This document shows positions 9,189 to 18,409 of a stretch of DNA of 64,000 nt, piece after piece. The DNA comes from Candidatus Poribacteria bacterium (lineage in GTDB: Bacteria; Poribacteria; WGA-4E; WGA-3G), in contig JAJDTJ010000116.1 of the NCBI GenBank assembly GCA_022827225.1, positions 62,001 to 126,000 of the forward strand, in the 5' to 3' direction. The notes beneath the pieces were generated by a model. The model did no database searches. It saw nothing but the letters and a program-made list of their open reading frames with translations, and had not been told where the DNA came from. The first letter of the stretch is position 1; every line of letters starts with the position of its first letter. A program made the translations under genes and the position numbers.

Positions 9189-10595
9189 ATGATACACATC
9201 CCAATTCTACGCGCCGGACGCTCTTACAGAAGTCTGAACACCGTCCGCGTGTCACATATTAAGACAGGTGAACCTTTAGTCGAAGTGAGTCAAGCCAACA
9301 GAGGTTTGATTGCCAAGGATCTCGTTGACATCGCGCTCCAAAAAGAGGCACTTGGACAACGCCCTATCGCCGAAATGATCTCCATCTGCAAAGCGGCAGC
9401 ACGTCTTTTCTCAACAGCGACGCTGCCACTTGACGGAATCGAGCAATCCCCGAAGGATTACATCCAGCAGGTCTCTGGAACGACCGGCTTGCCTGAAGCA
9501 CTCTGTCAACAGAACCTGCTCAAGATTCAAGGGGTCATGGAAAACATAGATACCGTTTTAGATGGACTCACCCGCGGGCTTGATTTGCAAGTGCTTGACA
9601 CCGGATGGGGTGTCCAAAATGGACGCACGCTGAGTTACGTCTGCGAAACGGATTCATTGGGTGCTATCCTGCCGAGTAATTCGCCCGGTGTGCATTCGTT
9701 GTGGGTGCCTGCCATCGCCTTGAAAGTGCCGGTTGTGCTAAAACCGGGGCGCGAGGAACCGTGGACCCCTTACCGCATCGCACAAGCGTTCATCGCGGCG
9801 GGTGCCCCCATAGAAGCGTTCAGTTTCTATCCAACCGATTATAGTGGTGCCAACGAAATCCTCGTCCGATGCGGACGTTCCATGCTTTTCGGCGGCGGTT
9901 CAACCGTAGCACCGTGGCTGAACACACCCCGCGTCGAAATCCACGGACCCGGACGCAGTAAAATCATCATCCACGAGGGTGAACAGAACAACTGGAAGCA
10001 GTACCTCGATCTCATCGTAGAGTCGGTCGCCAAAAACGGTGGGAGATCCTGTATTAATGCCTCTGGTGTGTGGGTAACGGCACACGGACGCAAGATTGCC
10101 GAAGCGTTGACAGAACGCTTGGCGCGCATCGAACCGAGACCCCTCAATCATCCACAAGCAGGAATCGCAGCGTGGGCAAACCCGAAAGCCGCACACGGTA
10201 TCTCATCGCTTATCGACCAACACCTCAAAGAACCGGGAGCAATAGAGCTAACAACCGGTGACCGCGTCGTCGAATTAGATGGCTGCACCTTCCTTAGACC
10301 GACCGTGATATGGTGTGAGGATGCAGAACACCCGTTAGCGAACACCGAATTCCCGTTCCCGTTTGTGAGTGTTGTAGAAGTGCCACCGACAGCGTTAGTC
10401 GAAGCCATCGGCGCGACGTTGGTCGCTACTGCGATTACAGAGGATACATCGCTCACGCAAGACCTGATAGCAACACCACTTATTGACCGACTCAATTTAG
10501 GTGCGATTCCGACAAATCAAATCTCTTGGGATAGCCCGCATGAAGGTAACCTGTTTGAACATCTCTACAGGCAACGCGCACTCCAGCGTGGGTAA
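9189..10595 (+). CDS. Aldehyde dehydrogenase superfamily protein, possibly acyl-CoA reductase (LuxC-like)
   Basis: 468 residues. GGRSCINASG places the catalytic cysteine at about residue 288, as in aldehyde dehydrogenases and LuxC-type acyl-CoA reductases. GAILPSNSPGVHSLWVP and ALKVPVVLKPGREEPWTP correspond to the cofactor-binding blocks GxIxPxNxP and VLKP. The canonical catalytic Glu motif of ALDHs is not obvious; MLFGGGSTVAPW lies in that region. These deviations fit the LuxC branch better than a housekeeping dehydrogenase, so reduction of an activated acyl group to an aldehyde is plausible, perhaps from an acyl-AMP or thioester made by the adenylating enzyme at 5900-6973. No strong ribosome binding site precedes ATG 9189. 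Superfamily is secure, subfamily is not. Confidence 0.72.
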   Translation: MIHIPILRAGRSYRSLNTVRVSHIKTGEPLVEVSQANRGLIAKDLVDIALQKEALGQRPIAEMISICKAAARLFSTATLPLDGIEQSPKDYIQQVSGTTGLPEALCQQNLLKIQGVMENIDTVLDGLTRGLDLQVLDTGWGVQNGRTLSYVCETDSLGAILPSNSPGVHSLWVPAIALKVPVVLKPGREEPWTPYRIAQAFIAAGAPIEAFSFYPTDYSGANEILVRCGRSMLFGGGSTVAPWLNTPRVEIHGPGRSKIIIHEGEQNNWKQYLDLIVESVAKNGGRSCINASGVWVTAHGRKIAEALTERLARIEPRPLNHPQAGIAAWANPKAAHGISSLIDQHLKEPGAIELTTGDRVVELDGCTFLRPTVIWCEDAEHPLANTEFPFPFVSVVEVPPTALVEAIGATLVATAITEDTSLTQDLIATPLIDRLNLGAIPTNQISWDSPHEGNLFEHLYRQRALQRG

Positions 10596-10622
10596 TATCT
10601 TTAAAAAACTTAATTTGTTCAC

Positions 10623-10892
10623 TTGAATTTGATTGAGGTGCTGCAAAACTTGAAATCAACGCAATACTTTCTCCATATGAGGCAAAGACCTGACCGTGTC
10701 AGAATCAAGACTGAGTGGATTGAAGAGACTATCAGGGATCCCATCTATACAGAAATACAAACAGATGGAAGAATAAGAAAATGGAGAAAAATTCCAGAAG
10801 AAGGTAAATTTCTCAGGGTCATTTTGCTTTCGGATGGAGAAACAGTTCATAATGCTTTTTTCGATAGAAATTTTAAAGGTATTTCACAATGA
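10623..10892 (+). CDS. DUF4258-like small protein (possible toxin partner)
   Basis: Up to 89 residues from a TTG at 10623. A TTG at about 10650 or ATG 10677 are alternatives, and no start has a strong Shine-Dalgarno. The core RIKTEWIEETIRDP, IQTDGRIRKW, FLRVILLSDGETVHNAFFDR resembles DUF4258-type proteins, which are RelE-like in shape and usually paired with a small DUF2283 protein. That is the arrangement here: the stop overlaps the next ATG as ATGA. I infer a toxin-antitoxin-like pair; no activity can be read from the sequence. Confidence 0.65.
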   Translation: MNLIEVLQNLKSTQYFLHMRQRPDRVRIKTEWIEETIRDPIYTEIQTDGRIRKWRKIPEEGKFLRVILLSDGETVHNAFFDRNFKGISQ

Positions 10893-11119
10893 AAGTAAAG
10901 TATTTTCACGACACCGCCACAGCATTGATTGAGTTTTCAGCGCATCCCGTTGCCGAAACAAAAGAAATCAATGAGAATATCTATATAGATTTGGATGCTA
11001 CGGGAAATCTTGTTGCGATAACTATTGAACATGCTGACTTACATGCGAATTTACCCGATTTGTTTTATGAACAGATACATAAACCGGAGCTCCAGTCATC
11101 TCTGCATGAAAAAACTTGA
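10889..11119 (+). CDS. DUF2283 family small protein
   Basis: 76 residues. MKVKYFHDTATALIEFS, VAETKEINENIYIDLD and GNLVAITIEHAD match the DUF2283 pattern (MKVxYDxEADALYIxL, then VDxDxxGxVVGIEIL). It is coupled to the DUF4258-like gene by a 4-nt overlap, the usual context for this family, and is probably the antitoxin-like or regulatory partner. Confidence 0.75.
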   Translation: MKVKYFHDTATALIEFSAHPVAETKEINENIYIDLDATGNLVAITIEHADLHANLPDLFYEQIHKPELQSSLHEKT

Positions 11120-11145
11120 TTTTTCCAAAGTTTGGTAACACTCCT

Positions 11146-12645
11146 ATGAACAATAATCCGAATGTTATTCTTATTTTCGCAGATGATCTCGGACGTGGTA
11201 TGCTCAGCTGCTACGGGCAGCAACACTTCGAGACCCCAAATATCGACCGCCTCGCAAACGAAGGGATGAAGTTCGACCACGCATACGGGTGCGCCTTCTG
11301 TGCACCATCCCGTGCCAGCATGCTGACAGGTATCCACGATTGCCATCAAGGGAGATGGACATATACCAAAGCAGGTATCTATGAAAGCATCAGTACGGGT
11401 GAAACCACACCCAGCGAGATTTCGGAGTTGATTCATACAACCGGACTCCAAGCAGGTCCCGACGATGTTTTCCTGGCAGAAATCGCAGAGCAAGCAAGTT
11501 ATACCACCGGACAGATCGGGAAACTTGAATGGGGGTTCGCGACAACAGCAGAACGCATCCGCCGACACGGTTGGCAGTATCACTACGGTTATTACGACCA
11601 TCAACGTTGCCACGGCTTTTATCCGCCTTTTCTCTTTGAGAACGGACAACTGACAAACATTCATGGCAACACACACGCCGACTGCGGGAAACATCCAAAC
11701 TCGGAATCTCCTGAAAATATAGAGATTCGCCGGAATCGTCATGGGAAAGCGGTATACTCACAGGATATTTTCAACGAGAAAATCGTCGAGTTCCTCCGTA
11801 CCCACCATGATGAACCTTTCTTCCTCTATCATCCGTCTCAGTTACCCCACGGCCCGATCTCTGTTCCTGACATACACCCATCGCTCAAACAGTCTTCCGA
11901 ATTGACGACGTATGAAAAAGAATACGCTTCTATGATCCTAAAGTTGGATGAAACCGTCGGCATCATCTTGGACGAACTCGAACGCCTCGGAATCGATGAC
12001 CGTACGATGATTGTTTTTTCTTCTGATAACGGACACGAGGTATATTACCGCCAGCAAGGACGGACGACAGGGCGGCAAGCCGATTTGGACGGTAACCAAT
12101 TTGACGACATCACAACGAAATTCTATTCGGAAACATGTGGCGATGTGTTCAACGGAAATGACGGTATGGCAGGATTGAAATTTTCAAGTTGGGAAGGCGG
12201 CACACGCATCCCGTACATGGTCCGTTTTCCCGGAAAGGTTACACCCGGCAGTGTGTCGGATCTTATGCTCACGAACTACGATCTAATGCCGACCCTCGCA
12301 GATTTCATCGGGACAGAGATGCCAGAAGACAAAGACGGCGTGTCGTTTTTACCGACGCTGCTTGAACGATATGAAGACCAACAACACCACGAATGGATCA
12401 TATATGCGTCTCGACTCGGGCCAGCACTCGTAACGACAGAGGGTTGGAAACTACGGTATATTAACCGCACGGACAGTTTCCAGTTATATCATCTTCCCTC
12501 TGACTACCGCGAGGAGAACGACATTTCAGCAGATCATCCTGACCTTGTCACCCAACTCAGTGGTTGGATGCTCAATGCCTGTGACGGCGATTATCGAAAC
12601 GGCACCCCCGGCGCACACCTCGCCACGTATCCGGATGAAAATTAA
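11146..12645 (+). CDS. Type I (formylglycine) sulfatase
   Basis: 499 residues from ATG 11146 (MNNNPNVILIFADDLG); the in-frame extension upstream to 11116 lacks a ribosome site. IFADD supplies the first calcium ligands. CAPSRASMLTG holds the C/S-x-P-x-R signature, with Cys52 expected to be oxidised to formylglycine. PFFLYHPSQLPHGP, MIVFSSDNGHE and WEGGTRIPYMVRFPG are the other conserved sulfatase blocks. It should hydrolyse sulfate esters, most likely of sulfated polysaccharides or glycans. No signal peptide is seen, so it is either cytoplasmic or exported by an unrecognised route, which is notable because most polysaccharide sulfatases are secreted. The maturation enzyme is not in the window. 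Confidence 0.92.
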   Translation: MNNNPNVILIFADDLGRGMLSCYGQQHFETPNIDRLANEGMKFDHAYGCAFCAPSRASMLTGIHDCHQGRWTYTKAGIYESISTGETTPSEISELIHTTGLQAGPDDVFLAEIAEQASYTTGQIGKLEWGFATTAERIRRHGWQYHYGYYDHQRCHGFYPPFLFENGQLTNIHGNTHADCGKHPNSESPENIEIRRNRHGKAVYSQDIFNEKIVEFLRTHHDEPFFLYHPSQLPHGPISVPDIHPSLKQSSELTTYEKEYASMILKLDETVGIILDELERLGIDDRTMIVFSSDNGHEVYYRQQGRTTGRQADLDGNQFDDITTKFYSETCGDVFNGNDGMAGLKFSSWEGGTRIPYMVRFPGKVTPGSVSDLMLTNYDLMPTLADFIGTEMPEDKDGVSFLPTLLERYEDQQHHEWIIYASRLGPALVTTEGWKLRYINRTDSFQLYHLPSDYREENDISADHPDLVTQLSGWMLNACDGDYRNGTPGAHLATYPDEN

Positions 12646-12655
12646 CATAAACTAT

Positions 12656-12746
12656 GACTTACGCAAGGGCACTTCCTTTTCCACTCTTCCATCCTTCCCA
12701 TCTTCCATTCAAAATGCCCAGTAGAATAGTGGAGCGTGTAAGTCCT
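12656..12746. repeat. MITE-like repeat, GACTTACGCA family (copy B, short)
   Basis: GACTTACGCA at 12656-12665 faces TGTAAGTCCT at 12737-12746. Between them is a pyrimidine run built from CTTCCATCC/CTTCCCATC units like those around the CRISPR genes at 57-59 kb. It lies between the sulfatase and dipeptidase genes. Confidence 0.6.
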
Positions 12747-12787
12747 ATGAACTTTACATTTTCTAACACATCAAAGAAGGATGCTTT

Positions 12788-13876
12788 ATGCTCATTATTG
12801 ATGCACACCTCGATCTGTCAATGAACGCCTTACAAGGCAACCGAGACTTACTGAGTTCCGCCTATACAATTCGCACGCAAGAGGCACGGACATCCGGTAA
12901 AGGACGCACGCAAGGCACTGTCGCACTCCCAGAGATGCGTCAAGGACGCATCGCTGTGAGTTTCGTCACACTATTTGCCCGCTCGACCGGTAGACCCTCC
13001 CCGCATTCCGATTTTGCTTCGCCTGCCCAATCCTACGGCATCGCACAAGGACAACTCGCTTACTACCGCGCCTTAGAAAGAATGGGATACGTCCGCATCA
13101 TAACAAACCGAGAACAATTAGACAAACACATCAACGCTTGGCAGACGTGGGAAAGCACAGCAATAGGCGACGCAAACGACTACGATAACGCACCCGCCTT
13201 GGGATTCGTCATCAGTATGGAAGGTGCCGATCCGATTCTTTATCCAACGCAATTAGAGGCTTGGGTTAATGACGGGTTGCGACTGCTCGGACTGACGCAC
13301 TACGGGCCCGGACGCTACGCCGGTGGTACAGGCACAGAAATCGGGTTAACCGAACTCGGTCGTCCGTTGCTCGCTGAGATGGAACGTTTAGGCGTTGTTC
13401 TCGACCTCACGCACTGCTCCGATCAGGCGTTCTGGGAGGCACTGGATCACTACAACGGATCGGTTCTCGCCAGCCATAATAACTGTCGTGCATTGGTGCC
13501 GCATCAACGCCAATTCAGCGACGAACAATTAAAGGCAATCTTTGAACGAGATGGGGTGATCGGTGCCGCCTTTGATGCGTGGATGCTCCAACCAGGTTGG
13601 GTTACCGGCGAAACACCGAACGACAAGGTTACTTTGAACAATGTCGTTGACCATATCGATTATGTTTGTCAACTGGCGGGTAACTGTCGGCACGCGGCTA
13701 TCGGCACTGACCTGGATGGCGGTTATGGACGGGAGCAGTCCCCCAGCGATTTGGACACCATCGCCGATTTACAGAAGATACCGAGCATAATGTCAACCCG
13801 CGGCTATAGCGACGACGACATCGCCACCATCATGCACGGCAATTGGATCCGCTTCTTACGCGACGCATGGGGATAG
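12788..13876 (+). CDS. Membrane dipeptidase family (M19) metallopeptidase
   Basis: 362 residues. DAHLDL at the N-terminus gives the HxD metal ligands; FVISMEGAD supplies the bridging Glu; GLTHYG, LDLTHCSDQ and ASHNN contain further His ligands; GTDLDGG is the C-terminal Asp block. These are the renal-dipeptidase (M19) motifs of a binuclear zinc amidohydrolase fold. It would cleave dipeptides or related amides. No signal peptide or membrane segment is visible, so it is probably cytoplasmic despite the family name. AAGGATG lies upstream of ATG 12788. Confidence 0.9.
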   Translation: MLIIDAHLDLSMNALQGNRDLLSSAYTIRTQEARTSGKGRTQGTVALPEMRQGRIAVSFVTLFARSTGRPSPHSDFASPAQSYGIAQGQLAYYRALERMGYVRIITNREQLDKHINAWQTWESTAIGDANDYDNAPALGFVISMEGADPILYPTQLEAWVNDGLRLLGLTHYGPGRYAGGTGTEIGLTELGRPLLAEMERLGVVLDLTHCSDQAFWEALDHYNGSVLASHNNCRALVPHQRQFSDEQLKAIFERDGVIGAAFDAWMLQPGWVTGETPNDKVTLNNVVDHIDYVCQLAGNCRHAAIGTDLDGGYGREQSPSDLDTIADLQKIPSIMSTRGYSDDDIATIMHGNWIRFLRDAWG

Positions 13877-13968
13877 ACAAACTGGCGGTACGAAAGATAT
13901 CTGAATAGCGACTTCGATAAGACTGCTTTAAAAGCGAACACGACCCTTGACAAAGTGGGTGTGTAAAT

Positions 13969-14337
13969 CTAAGTGAAATTCTTTTCGTTTGCAGTGAAGT
14001 TACTGCGTAAGATTTTCGTAATTTGTAAGGTGAGATCCGACAACTCAGCAGTAGAGATTTCCCACACGATTTCAATATCTACACCGAAATAATCATGAAT
14101 AAGCCTATCTCTCGCGCCAGCCATCTCTTTCCAAGGAACACTTGGATATCGGTTACGGAGTCCAATAGATAGTTTTTTAGTCGCTTCCCCAATAATTTCA
14201 AGATTGCGAACAACAGCATCTTGTGTTCGCGTATCCGCAAGAAATTCTTCGTACGTCATCTCATAGGTGTAGGACTTTATCCTGCGTATAGATTCTTGTA
14301 TATCAAGCAGCAAGTCTTTATCTGTTCTATTGGACAT
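13969..14337 (-). CDS. hepT: HepT-like HEPN toxin
   Basis: 122 residues starting at the ATG complementary to 14335-14337 (MSNRTDKDLLLDIQ); a longer frame reaching 14580 belongs to the overlapping partner's strand and is not used. RDRLIHDYF is the R-x4-H-x-Y catalytic signature of HEPN RNases, preceded by the typical helix RNLEIIGEATKKLS. It overlaps the upstream mntA by 11 nt, the usual HepT/MntA arrangement. In characterised pairs MntA modifies the Tyr of this motif with AMP to silence HepT. Confidence 0.9.
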   Translation of the reverse strand: MSNRTDKDLLLDIQESIRRIKSYTYEMTYEEFLADTRTQDAVVRNLEIIGEATKKLSIGLRNRYPSVPWKEMAGARDRLIHDYFGVDIEIVWEISTAELSDLTLQITKILRSNFTANEKNFT

Positions 14338-14635
14338 AGACAATACTTTCTCTGATGGATTGGGCAACATACGGATTCCGAATCCCTTGAAGCCCACCCA
14401 GAGTAAGGACCTCCACCGGTTTCCCGAGAAGTTCTTCGAGATAATCCGCAAAGTCCATGAACTTAAAACCCAATGGTGTTTCAAATTCGACGATAATATC
14501 AATATCACTGGCTTCAGTGTATGTTCCTTTAGCATAAGACCCAAACAAGCCGATCCTCTTAACGCCATACGCCTCAGCAAGGTATTCGGATCTTTCAGAG
14601 AGAATACTTGTAATTTTTTCCGTTGTTAATGTCAT
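14327..14635 (-). CDS. mntA: MntA-like minimal nucleotidyltransferase antitoxin
   Basis: 102 residues. RIGLFGSYAKGTYTEASDID holds the GS-x-A-x-G and DxD motifs of the minimal nucleotidyltransferase fold. It lies first in a two-gene unit with hepT and overlaps it by 11 nt. It is expected to AMPylate and neutralise HepT. Confidence 0.9.
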   Translation of the reverse strand: MTLTTEKITSILSERSEYLAEAYGVKRIGLFGSYAKGTYTEASDIDIIVEFETPLGFKFMDFADYLEELLGKPVEVLTLGGLQGIRNPYVAQSIRESIVYVQ

Positions 14636-14893
14636 TAGTTTTACCTCAAATCGTCGATTTAACCATCAATGCCTGCTGATAATATGCTAAAGCGTAAAGT
14701 TTTATAGCGAACAAATGTCTTGGCATAACACACATTACAGACTATTTTACTACGATTCCACTGACATGTCAAATTTTAGGTTAGATATCCTATATGTGAG
14801 GTTTTACCAATTTATCACGTGGCATTCAATTGAATTTCATGTTACAGTTACTACCAGATGACGGGAAGATTGATAATTAATATCGGAGGAAAT

Positions 14894-15790
14894 ATGCCAA
14901 AACATAATGATACATCGCGAAATCACAATAGCGAACCTACTGCCGTAACAACTGCCCTTAAACCGATGGGATTTGGGGATATTCTGGATGCTACATTTAG
15001 TCTCTATCGGAAACATTTTTCGCTATTCCTGGGACTTGTCGCTTTTTCTGTCCTCGCAGAACTTGCATCACATCTTTTAGTTGATTTTTCTGAGTTTTTC
15101 TTTGACCGTTCTCCCTTATTGGGAATAGCAACAGTTCTAATCACAGTTACGCTTTCTATTATCGGTATAGGTGGAATCGTTATCGGTAGCGGCGCAACCT
15201 ACCTCGGTGAGCACATTACAATTCATTCAGTTTTGCAACGAACAATGGATAGGTTTTGGCAGCTGCTGTGTTGTTTTCTTCTTTGGTCGTTAGTTGTAGC
15301 GGTTTTGACAATTACGATCATCGGTATACCGTTTGCAATCTATTTTGCGGTGCGTTGGGGATTGTTCCCCGGAACAATCATGTTTGAAAAGCATATCATA
15401 AGCACCGCTCTGGGCCGGAGTAGTGAACTCGTCAATGGGATGTGGTGGCGTATGTTTGGCATGTTCCTTGCAATCTTTTTGTTGAGCACCGCGGTTCACG
15501 CAACAATTGAAATTTCCGTCGGATTCATACTTATTGCAACAAGCCTTATCAGTGAAATAGATTTTATTGATATTCTTGAATGGGGACTATTCGGAACATC
15601 TTTTGAAGCCACTACACCATTTTTTTACGCCATTTCGATTGTCATACACCTTGTTGTCCATGCGATTTCATTTGCAATTTGGATTATCGGTATCACCCTT
15701 CTTTACTTTAACCAGCGCATCCGGAAAGAAGGTTTTGATATTGAGATGCAGGTCCCGCAATCTAACGCTGTCGAAAGTGATTTAGGTTGA
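14894..15790 (+). CDS. Multi-pass membrane protein, DUF975/GlpQ-membrane-domain-like
   Basis: 298 residues from ATG 14894, preceded by GGAGG at 14885-14889. A soluble start is followed by MGFGDILDATFSLYRKHF, typical of proteins in which a DxxxxxYRxNF amphipathic segment precedes a membrane core, as in glycerophosphodiester phosphodiesterase membrane domains and DUF975. About six hydrophobic segments follow, at residues 45-70, 80-110, 135-165, 190-225, 240-265 and 268-290. Function unknown; a role in membrane homeostasis is only a family-level guess. Confidence 0.65.
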   Translation: MPKHNDTSRNHNSEPTAVTTALKPMGFGDILDATFSLYRKHFSLFLGLVAFSVLAELASHLLVDFSEFFFDRSPLLGIATVLITVTLSIIGIGGIVIGSGATYLGEHITIHSVLQRTMDRFWQLLCCFLLWSLVVAVLTITIIGIPFAIYFAVRWGLFPGTIMFEKHIISTALGRSSELVNGMWWRMFGMFLAIFLLSTAVHATIEISVGFILIATSLISEIDFIDILEWGLFGTSFEATTPFFYAISIVIHLVVHAISFAIWIIGITLLYFNQRIRKEGFDIEMQVPQSNAVESDLG

Positions 15791-15836
15791 TTTGTTGGAA
15801 AAATTCCAGAGTATAGGTACAATAAAAATTACGCAC

Positions 15837-15865
15837 TTGAAAGAAAAGCGGAAATCGGCTATAAT
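15837..15865 (+). promoter_or_regulatory. Sigma70-type promoter of the STAS gene
   Basis: TTGAAA (15837-15842), a 17-nt spacer and TATAAT (15860-15865). Transcription would start near 15872, about 125 nt before the STAS start codon. Confidence 0.65.
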
Positions 15866-15997
15866 ATCGTTCTGGTAGAAGATATTGTCCCTTCAAAAAC
15901 ATCCAAGTTTTCCGACGGACAACCTCCTGCTCTACAATTTAGCACAAAACACACAAAATCGTCCAAATCTTAGGATAACAATGACTCAGGAGAAATC

Positions 15998-16351
15998 ATG
16001 CAAGTCAATATTCAAAACAAAAATTTCACACTTTTAGAAATCCAAGGAAGGGTTATCGGGCAAGATGCACTCGTGCTTAAAACAATGCTTGAAGAACATA
16101 TTGAGAAACTTGAGACGCAAGAGGGGATACCTACGCTGATTTTCGATTTGGCGGGCGCCGAGACAATGGATAGTGCCGGATTAGGCGTTCTCATCACTTC
16201 CAGCACGCAAATCCGTCAAAACGGTGGACGTACGGCACTCGTTAACGTCAATAGAGGTATCAGACGCATGTTGATCCGGACGAACCTAACATCGCTTTTC
16301 GACTTTCCCAAAAACCTCGCGGAGGCGATCACAAGCAGCTTCCAAAGCTAA
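15998..16351 (+). CDS. STAS-domain anti-sigma factor antagonist
   Basis: 117 residues, with AGGAG before ATG 15998. GRVIGQDALVLKTML, IFDLAGAETMDSAGLGVL and VNRGIRRMLIRTNL follow the SpoIIAA/RsbV layout, with the phosphorylatable Ser in DSAGL. It should bind an anti-sigma or partner-switching kinase according to its phosphorylation state. No kinase or phosphatase partner is adjacent; a sigma factor lies at 27005-27799 but there is no evidence that they interact. It converges with the DUF4159 gene on the other strand, 22 nt away. Confidence 0.88.
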   Translation: MQVNIQNKNFTLLEIQGRVIGQDALVLKTMLEEHIEKLETQEGIPTLIFDLAGAETMDSAGLGVLITSSTQIRQNGGRTALVNVNRGIRRMLIRTNLTSLFDFPKNLAEAITSSFQS

Positions 16352-16373
16352 CACAAGAAACCGATGCTGCAAC

Positions 16374-17699
16374 CTATTCCGTATATCCCGTTCTGTCCGT
16401 ATTTCCGCCATACTTTAGCGCGTAGATCAACAAGTTCGACATGAACCGATAGACATCCGCCGAACGCCGAAGCCGTAACATCGTCCGGCTTTCGATTTCT
16501 GCGGTCTCCATCGCACACATATAGTCCTTTCGGTTGTAAACCACTGCCAACCGATTGTCAACAATGATCCCCTTCTGAAAACGGAACTGGGTCGGTTGTG
16601 CGTTGTTCTCATTCCCCCAGAACACGTCGCCTCCGTTCGGTGGTTTCGGCAAATGGTAATGGATACTGTAGATTTCGTGATCGTGCGGTAGAATCTCCAA
16701 CGGATAGTCCGGAAAAATATCATTGAGTTCATCGGCGACGATATGTGCGAAAAGTCCGTTGAAACCGCAATCGTCGAAGAACAGCATACCGCCTTTGTCA
16801 AGGATATATTTCCGAAGTGCGACGCGTTCTTCCGGTGTGAAACCTGTCTGCAGTGGACCCTCTTTTGCAAGCCCACGACCTACAGTAATATCCTTATCAT
16901 GCCCGGTCATAATGATAAGCGGTGCATCCATAATCTGCGGATCGGTGAGTCGTAGGGCACCGCCAGCAAAATCCATGTCCGCCCGAATCGGGGTGTGATT
17001 TTCTAACCACTTGATGAGTGCGGGGATCGCCGTCGGGTCCTGCCACCAATCCGACAGTGAGTGTTTGAGGCGAATGAGTCGAACATGCCCACGAATTTCG
17101 TTTCCCGTCCCTTCAAGAACACCGCCCAATCTCTCCTTCGATATTTTCACAACATTTCGCATCACAATATCAGCGCCATCATCTAACCGAGTTGTCGGTA
17201 AAGACCCATCGAGGAGTCCCGGAAGTCCGGTGTCGGCTGCTCCTGTACCTCTACTCCTTACTACAGGCGATATAGTTCTTTCAATCGTGGGTGCGCCACC
17301 GCCAGGCACCACGGATACGTCTCTGGATGATGTACCGGGTGTCTCAACGTTTGAGAGCGTTGGGCCGTCTCCTACATCCACAGGATCCAACGGGTCCTCC
17401 AGCTGCGGCACTTGTCGGACGATCTCTGTCCGCGCTGTCGGTACCCGTTGCATACGCGATACCTTCGCCGGTGTGCGAGGTGCGGAAACTGATGTCGTAG
17501 CCATCGGATTCGCCGTAACAGTTCGGTGTGTCGGTCGAATCTCCATCTCCGTTCGGGTCGAATTCAGTTTAAGAAGTGTCGCCTCAAACGTGTCGTTATC
17601 CAATATCCGCTGTTCAGATAACAGCAACGCCGCAATTATAGCAAAGAGGAGGTGTAATCCGATCGAAGTGATAACTGCGTGAAAACGTCGCTGTCTCAT
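16374..17699 (-). CDS. DUF4159 protein with TonB-like N-terminus
   Basis: 441 residues. A single transmembrane segment (GLHLLFAIIAALLL, residues about 12-26) and a Pro/Thr-rich linker resemble a TonB or GltJ-like N-terminus. The C-terminal half is a DUF4159 domain: LSDWWQDPTAIPALIKWL, APLIIMTGH, LRKYILDKGGMLFFDDCGF, and ending in MSNLLIYALKYGG. DUF4159 has a glutamine-amidotransferase-like fold and is usually found with MoxR/vWA gene clusters or at protein termini; its activity is unknown. The protein probably projects into the periplasm. Confidence 0.78.
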   Translation of the reverse strand: MRQRRFHAVITSIGLHLLFAIIAALLLSEQRILDNDTFEATLLKLNSTRTEMEIRPTHRTVTANPMATTSVSAPRTPAKVSRMQRVPTARTEIVRQVPQLEDPLDPVDVGDGPTLSNVETPGTSSRDVSVVPGGGAPTIERTISPVVRSRGTGAADTGLPGLLDGSLPTTRLDDGADIVMRNVVKISKERLGGVLEGTGNEIRGHVRLIRLKHSLSDWWQDPTAIPALIKWLENHTPIRADMDFAGGALRLTDPQIMDAPLIIMTGHDKDITVGRGLAKEGPLQTGFTPEERVALRKYILDKGGMLFFDDCGFNGLFAHIVADELNDIFPDYPLEILPHDHEIYSIHYHLPKPPNGGDVFWGNENNAQPTQFRFQKGIIVDNRLAVVYNRKDYMCAMETAEIESRTMLRLRRSADVYRFMSNLLIYALKYGGNTDRTGYTE

Positions 17700-17837
17700 A
17701 TTTTTAATTTTCCTTGCGGTTCGTTAGAGTAGGTTTGAGCGTTGACATATTTCTCCATAGATCCGCCTCCATTTCATTACGGCTTACGCTTTTTCGCTAA
17801 GAAGATAGAAACTTCCGTTTTTTTTTCTTCGATATCC

Positions 17838-18407
17838 TTAGAGATGCCGCTGAATTTGCTGATAACTCTGTGCATCTAACTCCCGATAATCCGGAATATC
17901 GTACCGATTGCCACGCACATCCGTTACAAAAAGCCGGGCTGGTGGCACCTGTTTGATGTTCTGATTCAACCCGCGCACCGAGAATGTTATACGTCCGCGT
18001 TCCGTTTCAACTTCCCACTCATGGATACCGAATTGCTCCTTCACGCGATAAATCTTCTGGATTGTCGGGGTGAAATACCGTTTATCCAACTCCTCTTGTA
18101 GAATTTTCAGACTCTCCGGTGCAAGTTCCGACGGGTTCACGAGAATACCGATTTCTGTATCCTCGTCGGCTGCGAGTGAGATGTAACCGTTAGGGTTGCT
18201 GAGTGGCATAAGCCGGCGCACCACTATCCGCAGATAACAGGCTTCATCCTGAATTTCGAGCCGTGCTGTACCGACTTCAGCGCGCGTGAATGTTAGGTCG
18301 GCTGCGTCGAAGTAGCGCGGCGTAAAATCATCCGGTTCAGATGACTCCGATTTTGCCGTGTCATCTGTAGTAAGTGTGCCCTCTTTTTTTTCGTTTTCAT
18401 TCTCCAT
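17838..18407 (-). CDS. DUF1854 family protein, partner of the ABC exporter
   Basis: 189 residues. YISLAADEDTEIGILVNPSE, LDKRYFTPTIQKIYRVKEQFG and RDIPDYRELD-like blocks match DUF1854. In other bacteria DUF1854 proteins sit beside an ABC exporter with a zinc-ribbon insert and are annotated as cyanophycin-metabolism-associated; here the exporter is immediately upstream, with a 2-nt gap. No cyanophycin synthetase is in the window, so the substrate is open. Its N-terminal 30 residues are acidic and low in complexity. Confidence 0.8.
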   Translation of the reverse strand: MENENEKKEGTLTTDDTAKSESSEPDDFTPRYFDAADLTFTRAEVGTARLEIQDEACYLRIVVRRLMPLSNPNGYISLAADEDTEIGILVNPSELAPESLKILQEELDKRYFTPTIQKIYRVKEQFGIHEWEVETERGRITFSVRGLNQNIKQVPPARLFVTDVRGNRYDIPDYRELDAQSYQQIQRHL

Positions 18408-18409
18408 GT

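Noticed and set aside
14338..14580. Longer form of the HepT frame reaching 14580
   Set aside because: This part overlaps mntA in another frame and shows no HEPN similarity; the ATG at 14337 gives a normal-length HepT.
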